Origin: Neonectria sp. B-13
Lineage: Eukaryota > Ascomycota > Sordariomycetes > Hypocreales > Nectriaceae
NCBI GenBank assembly: GCA_002682825.1
Contig: NOKP01000002.1
Span: 4,632,309 to 4,696,308 of the forward strand
Reading direction: 5' to 3'
Length of the DNA stretch: 64,000 nucleotides
Made by a program: the position numbers and the translations under genes. The notes below the pieces were generated by a model. That model had not been told where the DNA came from. It saw nothing but the letters and a program-made list of their open reading frames with translations, and did not search any database. Numbering within the stretch: the stretch's first letter is position 1; each line of letters starts with the position of its first letter. Of this stretch, positions 32,739 through 43,780 are shown piece by piece.

Positions 32739-33621
32739 ATGGATTCAGCTGGTGCTATATACTGCAAGCAGGAGTGGAGTGACAACGAAACGGTTGCCTC
32801 CAGCGAGACCGAGAACGACGAACCCACCATTCAACGATTCGGTGTCAACGGGGAGAGCGGCGACGAGAAATGGAGATACGAGGACGCATACAATGCGCTC
32901 GTCAACGAATTCGCCCTGCATGGCCTCGAAAACCCCGGTGCCGGCATAGTGGACGACAACAACCCATTCTTCGATCTCTTCAACCAAGTCCACGATGTGA
33001 TCAACAACCATTTTAACGGACCCAAAGAGGAGGAAAGCGTTGTCACCGGTGTCAAAGAACTCTTGAGGGACACCGTAACCGACCTCTACAGCCGCCGTTT
33101 CAAGACGCCCCAAGAAGTTACCGACGCGCTGCCATCCCATTCTATAATCTTGGCCACGAGGTTCATCAACCCGTTCTCTGGAGCCATTGCCTCCACTACT
33201 AGATACCTGGCGATTCTGGGCCATTCCCACCTACTGCAAATCCGGGACCCTGCACCAACCGTCGTCGGATCTCTCTATTCTCCCACATGGCCCTACGCCC
33301 CGGCCGCCGACTCTATGACCGCCGACAAAATTCACAGCCTGACCCAAGACCTCAAGGCTGCTACAGAGAAGATCTCTGAGCTGGAGGTGGACATGGACGG
33401 TATTGTCGACCGCACCACGGTCAAGGTCATGGCGGCAATGGCCAGACGGGCGCACGCAACGGCAACTCCAGCACTCCGAGTCCGGAAACCATCTGGCTCC
33501 GCGGTCTCGTTCGGACGGAGAGTACGACGGGAGCTATACGTCGCCCGCAAACGTGACGGCCAGCGAGCCAGAAAAGGCCATGGCATTTGTCAGGCCTAAA
33601 ACTGAATCGTCGGGAGGTTGA
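32739..33621 (+). CDS. Coiled-coil protein of unknown function
   Basis: Starts at ATG 32739 (MDSAGAIYCKQEWSDNE); upstream in-frame codons look like repeat-derived leader. I do not recognise the family. The first 100 residues are acidic, the middle is helical and mildly hydrophobic, and about residues 185-220 (MTADKIHSLTQDLKAATEKI, SELEVDMDG) are coiled-coil-like. Read straight on, the frame ends at 33599 (286 residues) in an Arg-rich tail. A 46-base GT...AG gap at 33400-33445 would instead lead into another frame with better codon usage (RSRSDGEYDGSYTSPANVTA) and end at 33621, giving 278 residues. I prefer the spliced form, though the intron is short and has no clear branch point. A frameshift is the other explanation. 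Confidence 0.55.
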
Positions 33622-34509
33622 CGCATTGATAAGATGGAGTTGATAATGAGCATGAAGGATCTGGCTTCGTTTTGTGTGCGATTACTGGGCTGGTGGCTCA
33701 TTCTCTCGTAATCCATGGGTATTTATTTTGTGCTGGATTCGGAGGCATAGGTGACGGATCGGACACCTACACACGTAGTCAGACTTTCACCAAGATAGTT
33801 GAATCTGACAAGCATCTTAGCACGTACACTCTCTGGTATCTCAATTTACACGCCGTGATGTCTATACTTTTCCAGAATTCTACTTCTTCAGTCAGACATA
33901 GTTGAAGCAATGTTATATTACCTTATCTACCTGATGCTCACTCCCTCACTTCCTCACTCCCACATTGCAGTCCAGGTGTTTATCGAATGTATTCTAAGCT
34001 CGACAACATCAACAAGAAAGGCACAACACATCGATTATTATGGAGCCTTCGGCAGTGTCAAGCTTGAGAAGCCATCCAAGTTTCATACATTTAGCGATCA
34101 TCTTGTTACTTGTCTATAGGCACGTCGCTGGCCATGAACCGCCATTATTGCACCCCACACCCATAGCAGTATATGAGCATATATGTAGCGATGATATAGC
34201 AAGTTGGGGGTGGCAACCATATATCAGATGAGGTTTTCAGTGTATCTGACTCCTAGCAGGCCGATACTAGATATGTAAGGCTTCAAAGAGGCATGGCTAA
34301 TATGTGATTGGTATTGAGCGTATAAACAGAGATAAAACAAACCTCTTCCTCGTCTTCCATGTCATCACCACATGAGGGTATCCAGACCAAAAACAACCCA
34401 GCACTCTCCCAGCACTCTCCCAGCCCATAAATCTACTGCATCACAGCCCACACTTCTACAACGCCCCGACTCGCTCAAGTAACCCAGCCCCGACAAGTCC
34501 TCCGAGCAA
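33622..34509. other. Convergent spacer
   Basis: Between the 3' ends of the coiled-coil gene (+) and the Cys-rich gene (-). AT-richer than the neighbours. An 11-base direct repeat (CCCAGCACTCT, twice, 34398-34420) lies near the right side. No gene seen. Confidence 0.5.
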
Positions 34510-35016
34510 CTACTCCGTCGGCCCATCACTCATACAACAAGCCCCCCGCGTAGAACAGCACGCACCCCCGGTATCCCCGCAGCAGCACCCTCCCCGATCC
34601 GAAAAGCAGCAGCCCTCACGGTCCGAGAAGCAGCATCCGCCCCGGTCTGAGAAGCAACACCCCCCGCGGCTAGAGAAGCAGCAACCGCCGCTCGACGATC
34701 CGCAGCACCCGGGCTTGCGCTTGAGATCGTCCCAGCTGCGCCCCTCCCACGCCATCGGGTCTGTCTTTTGGTAGCCCTGCGGGCTGCTCCGGGCCGCCGT
34801 CGGTTGCGGCGCGGGAGACGAAGACACCGGAAGGAGGCCGTCGTGGGAGCGGGTGCTGGAGATGCTGCTGCTCCGGGCGCTCCGGGAGTTCGACGGAGGG
34901 TTCCCGGAGGTGGAGACGGCGGTGGATGCCTCGTAGGAAGGGGGCAGATCGTCAAGCTCATCGACGTGGGCGTCGGAGCCCATCGAGTGGGGTTGTTTTG
35001 GGTTTGGACGGCCCAT
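34510..35016 (-). CDS. Cysteine-rich octapeptide-repeat protein with PPSY motif
   Basis: Single exon, 168 residues, no signal peptide. The N-terminal half is Ser/Pro-rich and holds DELDDLPPSYEAST, a PPxY-type motif as found in partners of WW-domain (Rsp5-type) ubiquitin ligases. The C-terminal third is built from about seven eight-residue units with a Cys-Cys pair in each: GGCCFSSR, GGCCFSDR (twice), EGCCFSDR, GGCCCGDT, GGACCSTR and GACCMSDG. In DNA this is a 24-base repeat at about 34530-34690. Paired cysteines without a secretion signal suggest palmitoylation or metal binding in the cytosol or at a membrane; both are inference. I know no named family for it. Composition and length match a real small fungal gene; the other long frame over it (to 35549) is a shadow. 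Confidence 0.65.
   Translation of the reverse strand: MGRPNPKQPHSMGSDAHVDELDDLPPSYEASTAVSTSGNPPSNSRSARSSSISSTRSHDGLLPVSSSPAPQPTAARSSPQGYQKTDPMAWEGRSWDDLKRKPGCCGSSSGGCCFSSRGGCCFSDRGGCCFSDREGCCFSDRGGCCCGDTGGACCSTRGACCMSDGPTE
34540..34690 (-). repeat. 24-base coding tandem repeat (Cys-Cys units)
   Basis: The units encode Gly-Gly-Cys-Cys-Phe-Ser-Asp-Arg and variants, with a period of 24 bases. The central copies are almost identical and the outer ones have drifted, the usual pattern of growth by slippage or unequal exchange. Confidence 0.75.
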
Positions 35017-38000
35017 TTGTGCTTTTGTCTTTCTTCGCGAACTCTGTCTCCCCGGGAAAAGGGCCGAGGTGAGATAAGAATGAGATGCGCAAGGCGTCTC
35101 TGGTGGAGGTATTTGTCGTGGTGGAGGCCGATCACCTTGTTCTCTTGGCGCGCGGCCTTGGCACAGTGGGTTCTTGCGCGCGTATGGTGCTGATAGTTGG
35201 GGGTGATTTGTACCAAGTTTGACTCAGCGGCGTAGCGAAGCTGGGACCACAAGTCGAGAGATCTATCACTTTGTAAAACGTGGATGAGAATGAGAAGGTG
35301 GATACCAGAGGTTGAAGGTTGACTCTCAGGAATGAGCGCAAATGAGCGCAAAATACCAAGATCAGCAGCGAAACAAGAAGCGGCTTTACTCGAAATCCAA
35401 ACTGCTGTCGTCGTCACCAGCGTCGTCAGGCTATGCTCAGCTCGTCCCATCCCCGACATCCATTGGTCACCACCCCGCAGCTGAACGTAAGAGCCGGAGC
35501 AACGTGCGGCCGAGCCACTGCCAGACAACACATGAGCGGCTGAGAACAACCAATATAAGAATATTGTATCAGGTGACTAGTGAGTTGACATTTTAGCCAG
35601 AGGTTGACGACCTTGGAGGCCGCCCTCTGTAGGCATTGATTGATCGGGCTGTCTTTGCTAATGGCACCGCAATTCGTTGTCTTCCGCCTTCGTCTGTAGG
35701 GTAGGCCACCCCCCAACCGCTGCACTCCGATGACCTTCCAGAAGCTTGCATTCTTCGATCAAACACTTAACGAGCAGGGACCAAGGATCAAGCCTTGCCA
35801 TTAGCTTGGATCGCCTAGTCTGACCTGCTCTGGAACAGTAAGAACCATGGGTTTGGCTATCACCTGCATGCAGCGAGGCTCCTTCGACTTCACAGAACAC
35901 ACAACCCGACGAGCTCGGGCAACATGGTTTCACGGCTTCACTTGTGTTACCACCTCACTTTGGCCTTGGCATGGCCACACAACAATCGAGATATCCACAA
36001 GTAGTATCTAAACATTCCTGTGCCTCACGGCGAGTCCGACTCCACTGATAGATAACAAGATAGATCGACGCCTTTAAGGGTAGGTCCCAAGAGAGCCAAG
36101 GACCATCGCGAATCCTGCGGGCGCCGTTCTCTCGCCCGAGCGCTAAGATAGAAAGACAACTGTAACAGCACAGACCTATCGGATCGTGAAACCCACCACG
36201 CAACTGGGCAGGGGATTCGACCTATTGCGGGAGTCAGTCTGGAGCCCTCCCGTTCTTCACCGGACGCGGGGCCTTCCTCACCGTGCTGCTGGGTTGGAAG
36301 GGAAGATGATTGTGTGACTGAGAGGTTTGACATTGCTGAACCACAATTAATGGCCAAAGCGCCTTACCAGGGCCGCTCGCGAGACAGGTCCAGTTTCTGG
36401 AATGAGTGAAGCACAAGCACGGGACTCGCGGTCCCTCCCATGTGATGGTATCGAGCCCAGTAACTTACTTACTCTCTCGCTTTGGAAATTGGCCGGTGCA
36501 GGGACGTCGCATTTTTTTCGGCCTGCCCAACCAGGCAAAACGCCTCGAAGCAGAGATGAGACGGGTTATCAGTTCCATCTGACAACCAAGGCAGCCAAGA
36601 GAGAGCCAAGAATCGAGTGCCAAGGCTCCCCACGCCGCGGCTGTGGTTATAATTGTACCTACGGCTCTCCCGGGATCGGGATTTGGGACACAGGCTTGGC
36701 AACATCATATGTTTACTCGGATGCTTGGATGGTCGTGTAAGAGTCCAAAGCATCTCACCTAAGCGACAACGAGCAATCGGCTTGCGAGCCGATACTGACT
36801 ATCCGAACCTCTCGCCCGTGTAGTTGTGACAGGGCGTCGGGTTTCTTGTGCCTTTCCTGTCGCTGTATGCATGACACAGGTTGGCCCGAGAGCTTTGAAA
36901 CGGGCATGTCAGGTCGTGGCATGGGTATAGAAAACGCCCATTTTAGGTTGAAGCCATTCGGAGCTTCCTTCGACGGGGTCCAGCAAACCCCCTAGGACAG
37001 GTTCCCCGGTTCATTAAAGCCCCGAGCGTTCGCCAACCAAATTGCTCCCCAGGCGGGTTCAAACTGGGGAGCTTTCTCATTGGACTCTCCCGGGCAAAAA
37101 TGCTGCCATCGCTTCCAAATTAGCGCCGCAAGTCGTTCCTAAACCGTCGCTATTCCCTCCGCGGTCCGCAGTTACCGTCGTCAGTGGCTGCTTGCTTGCC
37201 TAGGCTTGTTGGAGGGGCATTGACAGCCCCTTCGTCATGAAGCGACACAACGGCTCGTATTGACACCGTACGGTGTGTGCTTCGTACGGGACCAAGGGCC
37301 ACAATAGTACGACACAGTGTTGCCAGTCATCTTGTTGCCACTTGTGCGGTTCAGACAGCAGGTTTGCCCCAAGTGCCACCCAGGTCATGCGTGCAAGCCC
37401 ATGACGTCGATGGGTTCGACAGAGGGCTAGTTTTACTTATGCCCAGTTTGCCATCTTCCCAGCCCTCTCGTGGCGCGCCTATCTTTCTGTTCGGTTCAAG
37501 CCACTTGCCAGGCCATCAGCCGATTGTTCATGTGTGGGAAGCACCTACAGCCGAACTAGGTGCGCATCTTCCTTGCTTTGCTTGCTTCCTCATGAGAGGG
37601 AGGATTTGTCTGTGCACAAGGTCCGGGCTACGGTGCAGGTAGGTAAGATATTCGGTGCGGAGCCTGCCAAGACGAGGCCAAGACGAGGGGCCCGGCCATG
37701 TCCGAGCCCACCGCTGCCAACCATGCTCGAACCCTGCGCGTTGCGACACCACCTAAAGGGTGTAATGATGACAACTCCCAACAGCGGGGCCACTCTTTGA
37801 CGAGGCTTTGAATTACGTACAAACGTCTGGGGAAGCGTCTCGATTGAGCTTCAACGTCTCCTGAGGCCTGGCACGAGCTGTGACGAGATGGAGCCTTCCC
37901 CGGATGGACACATCTTGCCCACGGGGTAAAGGCGGGTTATGAGGAAACTGTTACGTATAGCGCCCCGTCCATCAGATCCAACAATCGTGGAGTTGGAGTA

Positions 38001-41000
38001 CGTAGTATAAAAAAACGTGCATCTGTTAAATCCAACCTCATCGGACGCCGGCAGAACGATTGCCGCACCGTGGCTTGCAGCACCCGCGGGGCCAGGGGCG
38101 GGGCCTGTCCGGGTAGGACGACAGAGCAGCCCCCCCAGCAAGAATTGTAGGGAACGAAACACCTGTGACCGGAATCCAGAGTGAGAGTGAGTGTGGCTGC
38201 GTTGCCATCGCACCACATCAGCGGCTAGCCTGGTGACCCGGGCCTTGGCTAACCAGTCAACCAGTGGATGCTTGAGGGGAGGGCGGCTTTGGAGATCTGA
38301 TCCGTCCCCAGCTCGGACTTGCTGACTCGTCCGATCGGTCACATCGATGCCTGCAAGTTCCTCCTCAGCTTGGTGTGGCGATGGATGCTAAAGGAATGGC
38401 GCCCAGCACTGGTGCGGCGCGGTGCGGCTTCCAGAAGAAAACATCGCATTCTAGCGCGTCTTGCTTGCCCCAACCCCGGGCAAGGAGGCATTCGGAAGTA
38501 TTCCTCCCACACCACCAACAACGGCAATGCCCGGATGGATGTTTCGTGTGACGGTAACATCGAACGAAGCTGATGAAAGCGCATCTTTAACAGTACCACA
38601 TGATTGTCAATGATAAAGATAGATTGCAAGAGAAAACGCTCGTGTATCTGTACCCCACTGTCTGTCGCAATCTGTAGAGGGCTAGCACTGACGGGCATGT
38701 CTCCGTCATCGGGCGAGGGCTAATGATGACGAGGGTGGCGGGTGGGCAGGCCGATGGTTTGTGTGATCGGCCAGCGATGAGGAGATGGTACAGCGTGACA
38801 GTGTAAAAATGATGTCGATCCTCTTTGAATTGCTGGTAGGTAGGCAACGAGGCATTCAGCTTGCTGCTGGAAGGGCGAAGATGGTGGTTATCGCAAAGTA
38901 TTCGCCGGATTAGGCTGGGTTCGCGGCGTCGGCTGTCGAAAGGCCACTTTCCGTACTAGAACCGGGCCCCTAGAGTTTCGTTCTCTGCGGTTGGCTATTC
39001 GTTGCTTGATTCATGCTGCCCCTTGTTCGGAACACAGCCCGTTCGAACAATTCAATGTGGAGGAAGATGCTCAGCTGCTGGTTGAAGTTCACCCATTTGC
39101 CATTGTGAAGCTACGCCCTCATGCTAACGTCTGGCTGGGCAGAGGGGCCACTGGGCAAAGACGAGAACTGGGATACCCAAAATGGAAGGTGAGGAACGGT
39201 CATAGTGGATGGCGTGTGAGAAAATGCCCCGTTTGAAGTTCTTATTGAGTCGCCGGGTCGCGACGAGAGTGCAGAGGTGCAATTGGCACAGACAGACGAA
39301 GGAGAAGTTAGCATGGCCAGGGCAAGCAGGGGTAGGGTAGAAGGGAACATGAGCCGGGGCCAAGCAGGCATTCGTTGTAGGGTCCGCACCATGGTGGGGA
39401 TCTGGGACATGGGACATGGGCGCTTGGGAGGTGAGGGTCATGGGGACGAGGAGAGCCCAATGTAAAGCTTTGTAGCAGATATTTGTGTTATCAATAAGGT
39501 TATGGAGACGGCGATGCGATGGAGCCGCGATAAGGATGACCGAAGGCAATGATACGACGGCGAGGGAACGGGAGAGGAGCGGGCAGTGGGGGTGCAAATC
39601 ATCAACACGTGAAGCATCTGCTCCTCCGCACCGATGTGAGATGGTGACATTGGGTTTGTGGTGTGGTGTTCACGGCGATTAACTGTAGCGTGTGGTAGCA
39701 GCAGTGCGTAGTAGACGTAAGGTACGGAGCATTGGCCTATGGCGAGAAAGAGGAAAATTGGGGTAGGTGTTGGATCGAAGTTGGAGAGGGAGGAGGCAAG
39801 GGAGCACAGCCAAGGGCCTGGGATTATCAGGGCCAAGACCGAGGTGAGAGATGCAGAGGACGGGACGTCCCCGCTTGGCGCAGCAAACCTACATGGCTTG
39901 CCAGTCACTTGGGTCGTTGAGGCACTCACGGCACGAGAGCAACGGTAGAAGGGTTACCTCCAGGTGCTTGCTGTTGCACGCCGTGTCTGAGTAGATGAAG
40001 TAAGTAATTAGGAGCGGCGGATTGTGTCTTTGATTGATGCTGTCGTGATTGGGCAACTTGTCTCAAAATTGGTGAGGTTCCATCCACCTGGCCCGCTGTG
40101 TCAGCCACCCCGGCCGGTAGCAACAGCCAACAAGTGAGAGGAGGAGTCTCGGACTGAGTGAGTGGCTGTTTGGCCGCGTGCGTACGAAGTACAGAGTCTG
40201 CAGTCGTACGGGTGGCGCGGGTGCGTGTTCCGGCAGGTGAGCGGACGTTAGTACGTGTGTAGAGATGTGTAGATTCCGGAGGCCAATCGTCTTGGTCGGA
40301 ATTATTTGGAGATGGGTGACGGGGCAAATCCGCAATCCATCAGTTCGGGGGGTTTGGCCTCGCTCGCCAGGTCAGGGTTGGTTTCTTCCCCTTGCCGTTG
40401 TCGATGCCCTTGCTTCCCATGTCTCTCGCAAGGCAGGTAGGTAGAGATGAGAGTCGGACGCCCGAGGTGACAAGGTGAGAAGACGCAAGCCACGCAGGCG
40501 ATTCAAATTAGAGCGAAGATGGTGACTGAGCGCCACCGGGGAAGGCGCGGGAGGTGGCACCAGGACGGGGGGAAGAAAGGACGGAATCGTCCATCTAAGG
40601 TACCTTGCCTTTGGTACGAACACTCAGGCTGCTGAGGTATTGTCCATGGATGATGGATGAAGTGTCGCTTTGTGGTCCATGATCCATCCATCTGCAAGAC
40701 TGTAAGACTGCAACCTGCAACCTGCAAGCCCGCAAGCCGCAACCCACTCACACCAGCAATGCCACTGGCAAGGTTGCAAGGTTCCAAGGACACCAACATG
40801 ACGGTCTGAGAGATCGTCCAGATGGCCTGTGTCGACTCCGCCGCCGCCGCCCCTAGTTCCGTATCCCTGCTCTCTCGCTCCCTTGTCGAGTTGTTGTGTC
40901 CGGAGACACCCTGGCGCGTTGCGGTAGTAGCACCCCTCCATCCACGTACTGTATGAGGTACATCGGTCGCGCACAGTACTGGAGAGCATCTTCTCCCACC

Positions 41001-41900
41001 CCAGGGGTGAGGCTCGGCGCTTCTTTGCTCAGTCGCATCTCGCATCTCCTCCTTATGTCGGGCGCTTTTGGACCCATTTCGGTCTCCCCAGCTGTGGCTT
41101 TCTCTGCCGTCATCTCTAAGTGAGACCCTCGGAGCGGGAGTCAGAGATTGGGTGTAAGATACAATGGCGAGGCGTGGGCTTGTGGCGGTGATTCCCTGAT
41201 GTCCTTGTTGTTGTTGCCCGTGTTGCCTGGGTGGGAGGTTCTCTGACTCTTCGTCGTCGTTTTGTCGTGTCGTCGTGTCGTCGTCGTTGGCCATTGTCCT
41301 TGTTCCTTTCCCAGGCCCCGCGTCTCTTCCCACCTACCCCATCCATCCATGTCCATCCGTATCGCGCGTCTTGGCTTTTCTCCCACTCCTCTAGCCTTCG
41401 GTCTTCCTCCTTCCTCTCGCCACCCCACCAGCCAGCCCATCACAGACCAACTGGCCCCGGGCAACGCTAGAAGCTCTAGTCAACGGAACCCAGTGCAACA
41501 CCGAGAGCTTCCATGCATACCGTCCCAACGGGCCCCGGCGTCACCCTCCTACTCTGTTCCCTAACTCTGTTCCCCTCCGGTCCTCCTCCTCGGCCCATTG
41601 TTTCCCATCATCCCATCGCCTCTTTCTCTTAGTCGGCTTCGACTTTAAGAAGGGCCTCTTCCCCCTCTCTTTCTCTCCCATCCATCACCTCGTTATCCAC
41701 CTTCCCCTCCCTTCTCTACCCCAAGGTCACTCGGCCTAGGTTGTCTTTCCTTCCTTCCTCCACTACCAAGCACCTCCATTGGTCGCTTCTTTTTAATACC
41801 TCCCTCCTTTCCTCGCATTTCCCTCTGGGACTCTCTCATTCCACACTCTTCCATATTATCAACCGCGACAGCAACCACACCATCATAGCGGTAGCCCAAC
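35017..41900. other. Nearly 7 kb of gene-poor spacer
   Basis: No frame with a recognisable domain. Simple-sequence patches: a GTCGTC run (41250-41288), and CTGCAA/GCAAGCC-type repeats (40692-40745). CGTACGAAGTAC occurs at 40191-40202 and TTCGTACG at 37281-37288. AAGGTACCTT lies near 40598. From about 41280 to 41890 the plus strand is strongly pyrimidine-rich with TCCATC and CTCTCTTTCTCTC runs: this is the promoter/leader of the permease gene. A 276-codon minus frame at 40503-41333 is rejected as shadow-like. No tRNA found. Confidence 0.45.
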
Positions 41901-43780
41901 ATGGATTCCAAATCTTCTGGAGAGTCGCCGGCCAATATCGGCGGCGAGAAAGGTCCCCAGACCACCGACTATGATCAGGGCACTACCGATCATGCTGCTG
42001 GTACGGCGTACGAGCAGGAGAGTTTCAAGACTCGCAACGGTCTCAACCTCGAGTCCTTCAAGCGCCGTGACCAAGGCGAAGGCATTGTCGAACTCGACCG
42101 CAAGATGAAGCCTCGCCATCTTCACATGATTGCCATCGGTGGCTCGATTGGTGCTGGTTTCTTTGTTGGCTCGGGTGGTGCCTTTTACAAGGGCGTAAGT
42201 CAACTTCCTATAATCCTGGCGTGCGCGCCACGACCTGCCTCGATGGCTAACTTGGATGTAACAGGGCCCTGGTTCTGTCTTCGTGGATTTCTTGATCATC
42301 GGTATCATGATGTTCAACGTCGGTATGTCACAATCCCCTCCTTCGTCTCGAACACCGTCTTTCGCTCTCAGATCTGACTTTCGTTCCTTGTACAGTCTTT
42401 GCTCTTGGTGAGCTCGCTGTCATGTTCCCCGTCTCTGGTGGCTTCTACACCTACTCCGCTCGTTTCATCGACCCCTCGTGGGGTTTCGCCATGGGCTGGA
42501 ATTACGTCTTCCAATGGGCTGCCGTACTCCCGCTGGAACTGACTGTCTGCGCCATCACCATCGAATACTGGACCACCTCCGTCTCCCCCGCCGTCTGGAT
42601 CACCATCTTCCTCCTTGCCATTGTCTTCATCAACGTCTTTGGTGCCCTCGGCTACGCCGAAGAGGAGTTCTGGTCGTCTTGCATCAAGCTTGGAGCCACT
42701 GTCGCTTTCATGATCATCTCTCTCGTCCTCGTCCTCGGCGGCGGCCCCGAGAATGGCAGATATTCCGAATACCAAGGCGCCAAGCTCTGGTATGAGGGTT
42801 CGGGTGCCTTCAAGAATGGTTTCAAGGGCTTCTGCTCCGTCTTCGTTACTGCTGCCTTCTCTTTCGCTGGTACTGAGCTTGTCGGTCTTGCCGCTGCTGA
42901 GTCGCGCAACCCCGCTCAGGCTCTTCCCGGTGCCATTAAGCAGGTCTTCTGGCGTATCACTCTCTTTTATATCCTTGGTCTCTTCTTTGTCGGGCTCCTT
43001 GTCAGCGCCGATGACCCGAGACTGCTCAGCGACAAGGCCTACTCCGACCCCAAGGCCTCGCCTTTCGTCCTGGCTGCTGAGTACTCCGGTCTCAAGGGAT
43101 TCAACCACTTCATGAACGCCATCATTCTCGTCTCGGTCCTGTCCATTGGTGTATCCTCCGTCTATGGTGGCTCTCGAACACTCACTGCCATGGCTCAGAC
43201 TGGATATGCTCCCAAGATCTTCGCCTATGTGGACAAGAGCGGCCGTCCCCTCTTCTCCGTTCTGATCATCATCGTCCTTGGCGCCCTCGCCTATGTCAAC
43301 CTCTCTGCCTCTGGCCCTGTTGTTTTCGACTGGCTTCTGGCCTTGTCTGGTTTGTCGACCCTCTTCACGTGGGGTTCGATTTGTTATGCCCACATTCGCT
43401 TCCGCAAGGCCTGGGCCTACCACGGTCACACTCTCGATGAGATCCCCTTCCAGGCTGTCGGCGGTGTTTATGGCTCGTGGCTCGGTCTCATCCTCATCGT
43501 CCTTGTCTTGATTGCTCAGTTCTACACGGCCATTATTGCTGGCCCCGACAAGCCCGGCATGGGCACGGTTGAGGGCTTCTTCAAGTCTTACCTGGCCTTC
43601 CCCGTCGTCCTCTTCTTCTGGGCGGTGGGTTACCTTTGGAAGCGAGAGGGCTTCCTCGGAACGGCCAAGATTGATGTTGACACCGGCCGACGTGAGCATG
43701 ACTGGGATGAGATCAACGCCTACCGCGCGAAGATTGCGTCGTACCCGAAGTGGCGTCAATTCCTTAACAAGATCATGTAA
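41901..43780 (+). CDS. Amino-acid permease (GAP1/INDA1-like, YAT family)
   Basis: Three exons: 41901-42194, 42265-42322 and 42396-43780, 578 residues. Introns have GTAAGT and GTATGT donors and ACAG acceptors; the second exon is only 58 bases. It is a proton-coupled transporter of the plasma membrane with about 12 membrane spans. The first span region MIAIGGSIGAGFFVGSGGAF is the amino-acid permease signature, followed by FALGELAVMFPVSGGFYTYS, the WGFAMGWNYVFQW block, FVTAAFSFAGTELVGLAAAE, and SVYGGSRTLTAMAQTGYAP in span 8. The N-terminus is hydrophilic and Ser/Gly/Asp-rich with Lys residues, as in permeases controlled by ubiquitin. C-terminal DWDEINAYRAK and FLNKIM are usual for the group. The exact substrate range (general, or proline/basic) cannot be read from the sequence. 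A long pyrimidine-rich leader precedes it. Confidence 0.96.

Noticed and set aside
34530..35549. 339-codon minus-strand frame over the Cys-rich gene
   Set aside because: Frame-shifted reading of the same repeat, Arg/Ala-rich; the 168-residue frame has the regular Cys-Cys units.
36205..36230. tRNA-like B-box text (GGTCGAATCC on the minus strand)
   Set aside because: No acceptor or D-arm pairing could be built around it.
40503..41333. 276-codon minus-strand frame
   Set aside because: No domain; runs through simple repeats and the permease leader.
42368..43759. 463-codon open frame antisense to the permease
   Set aside because: Exact shadow of the permease exon, which has clear transporter motifs and splice sites.
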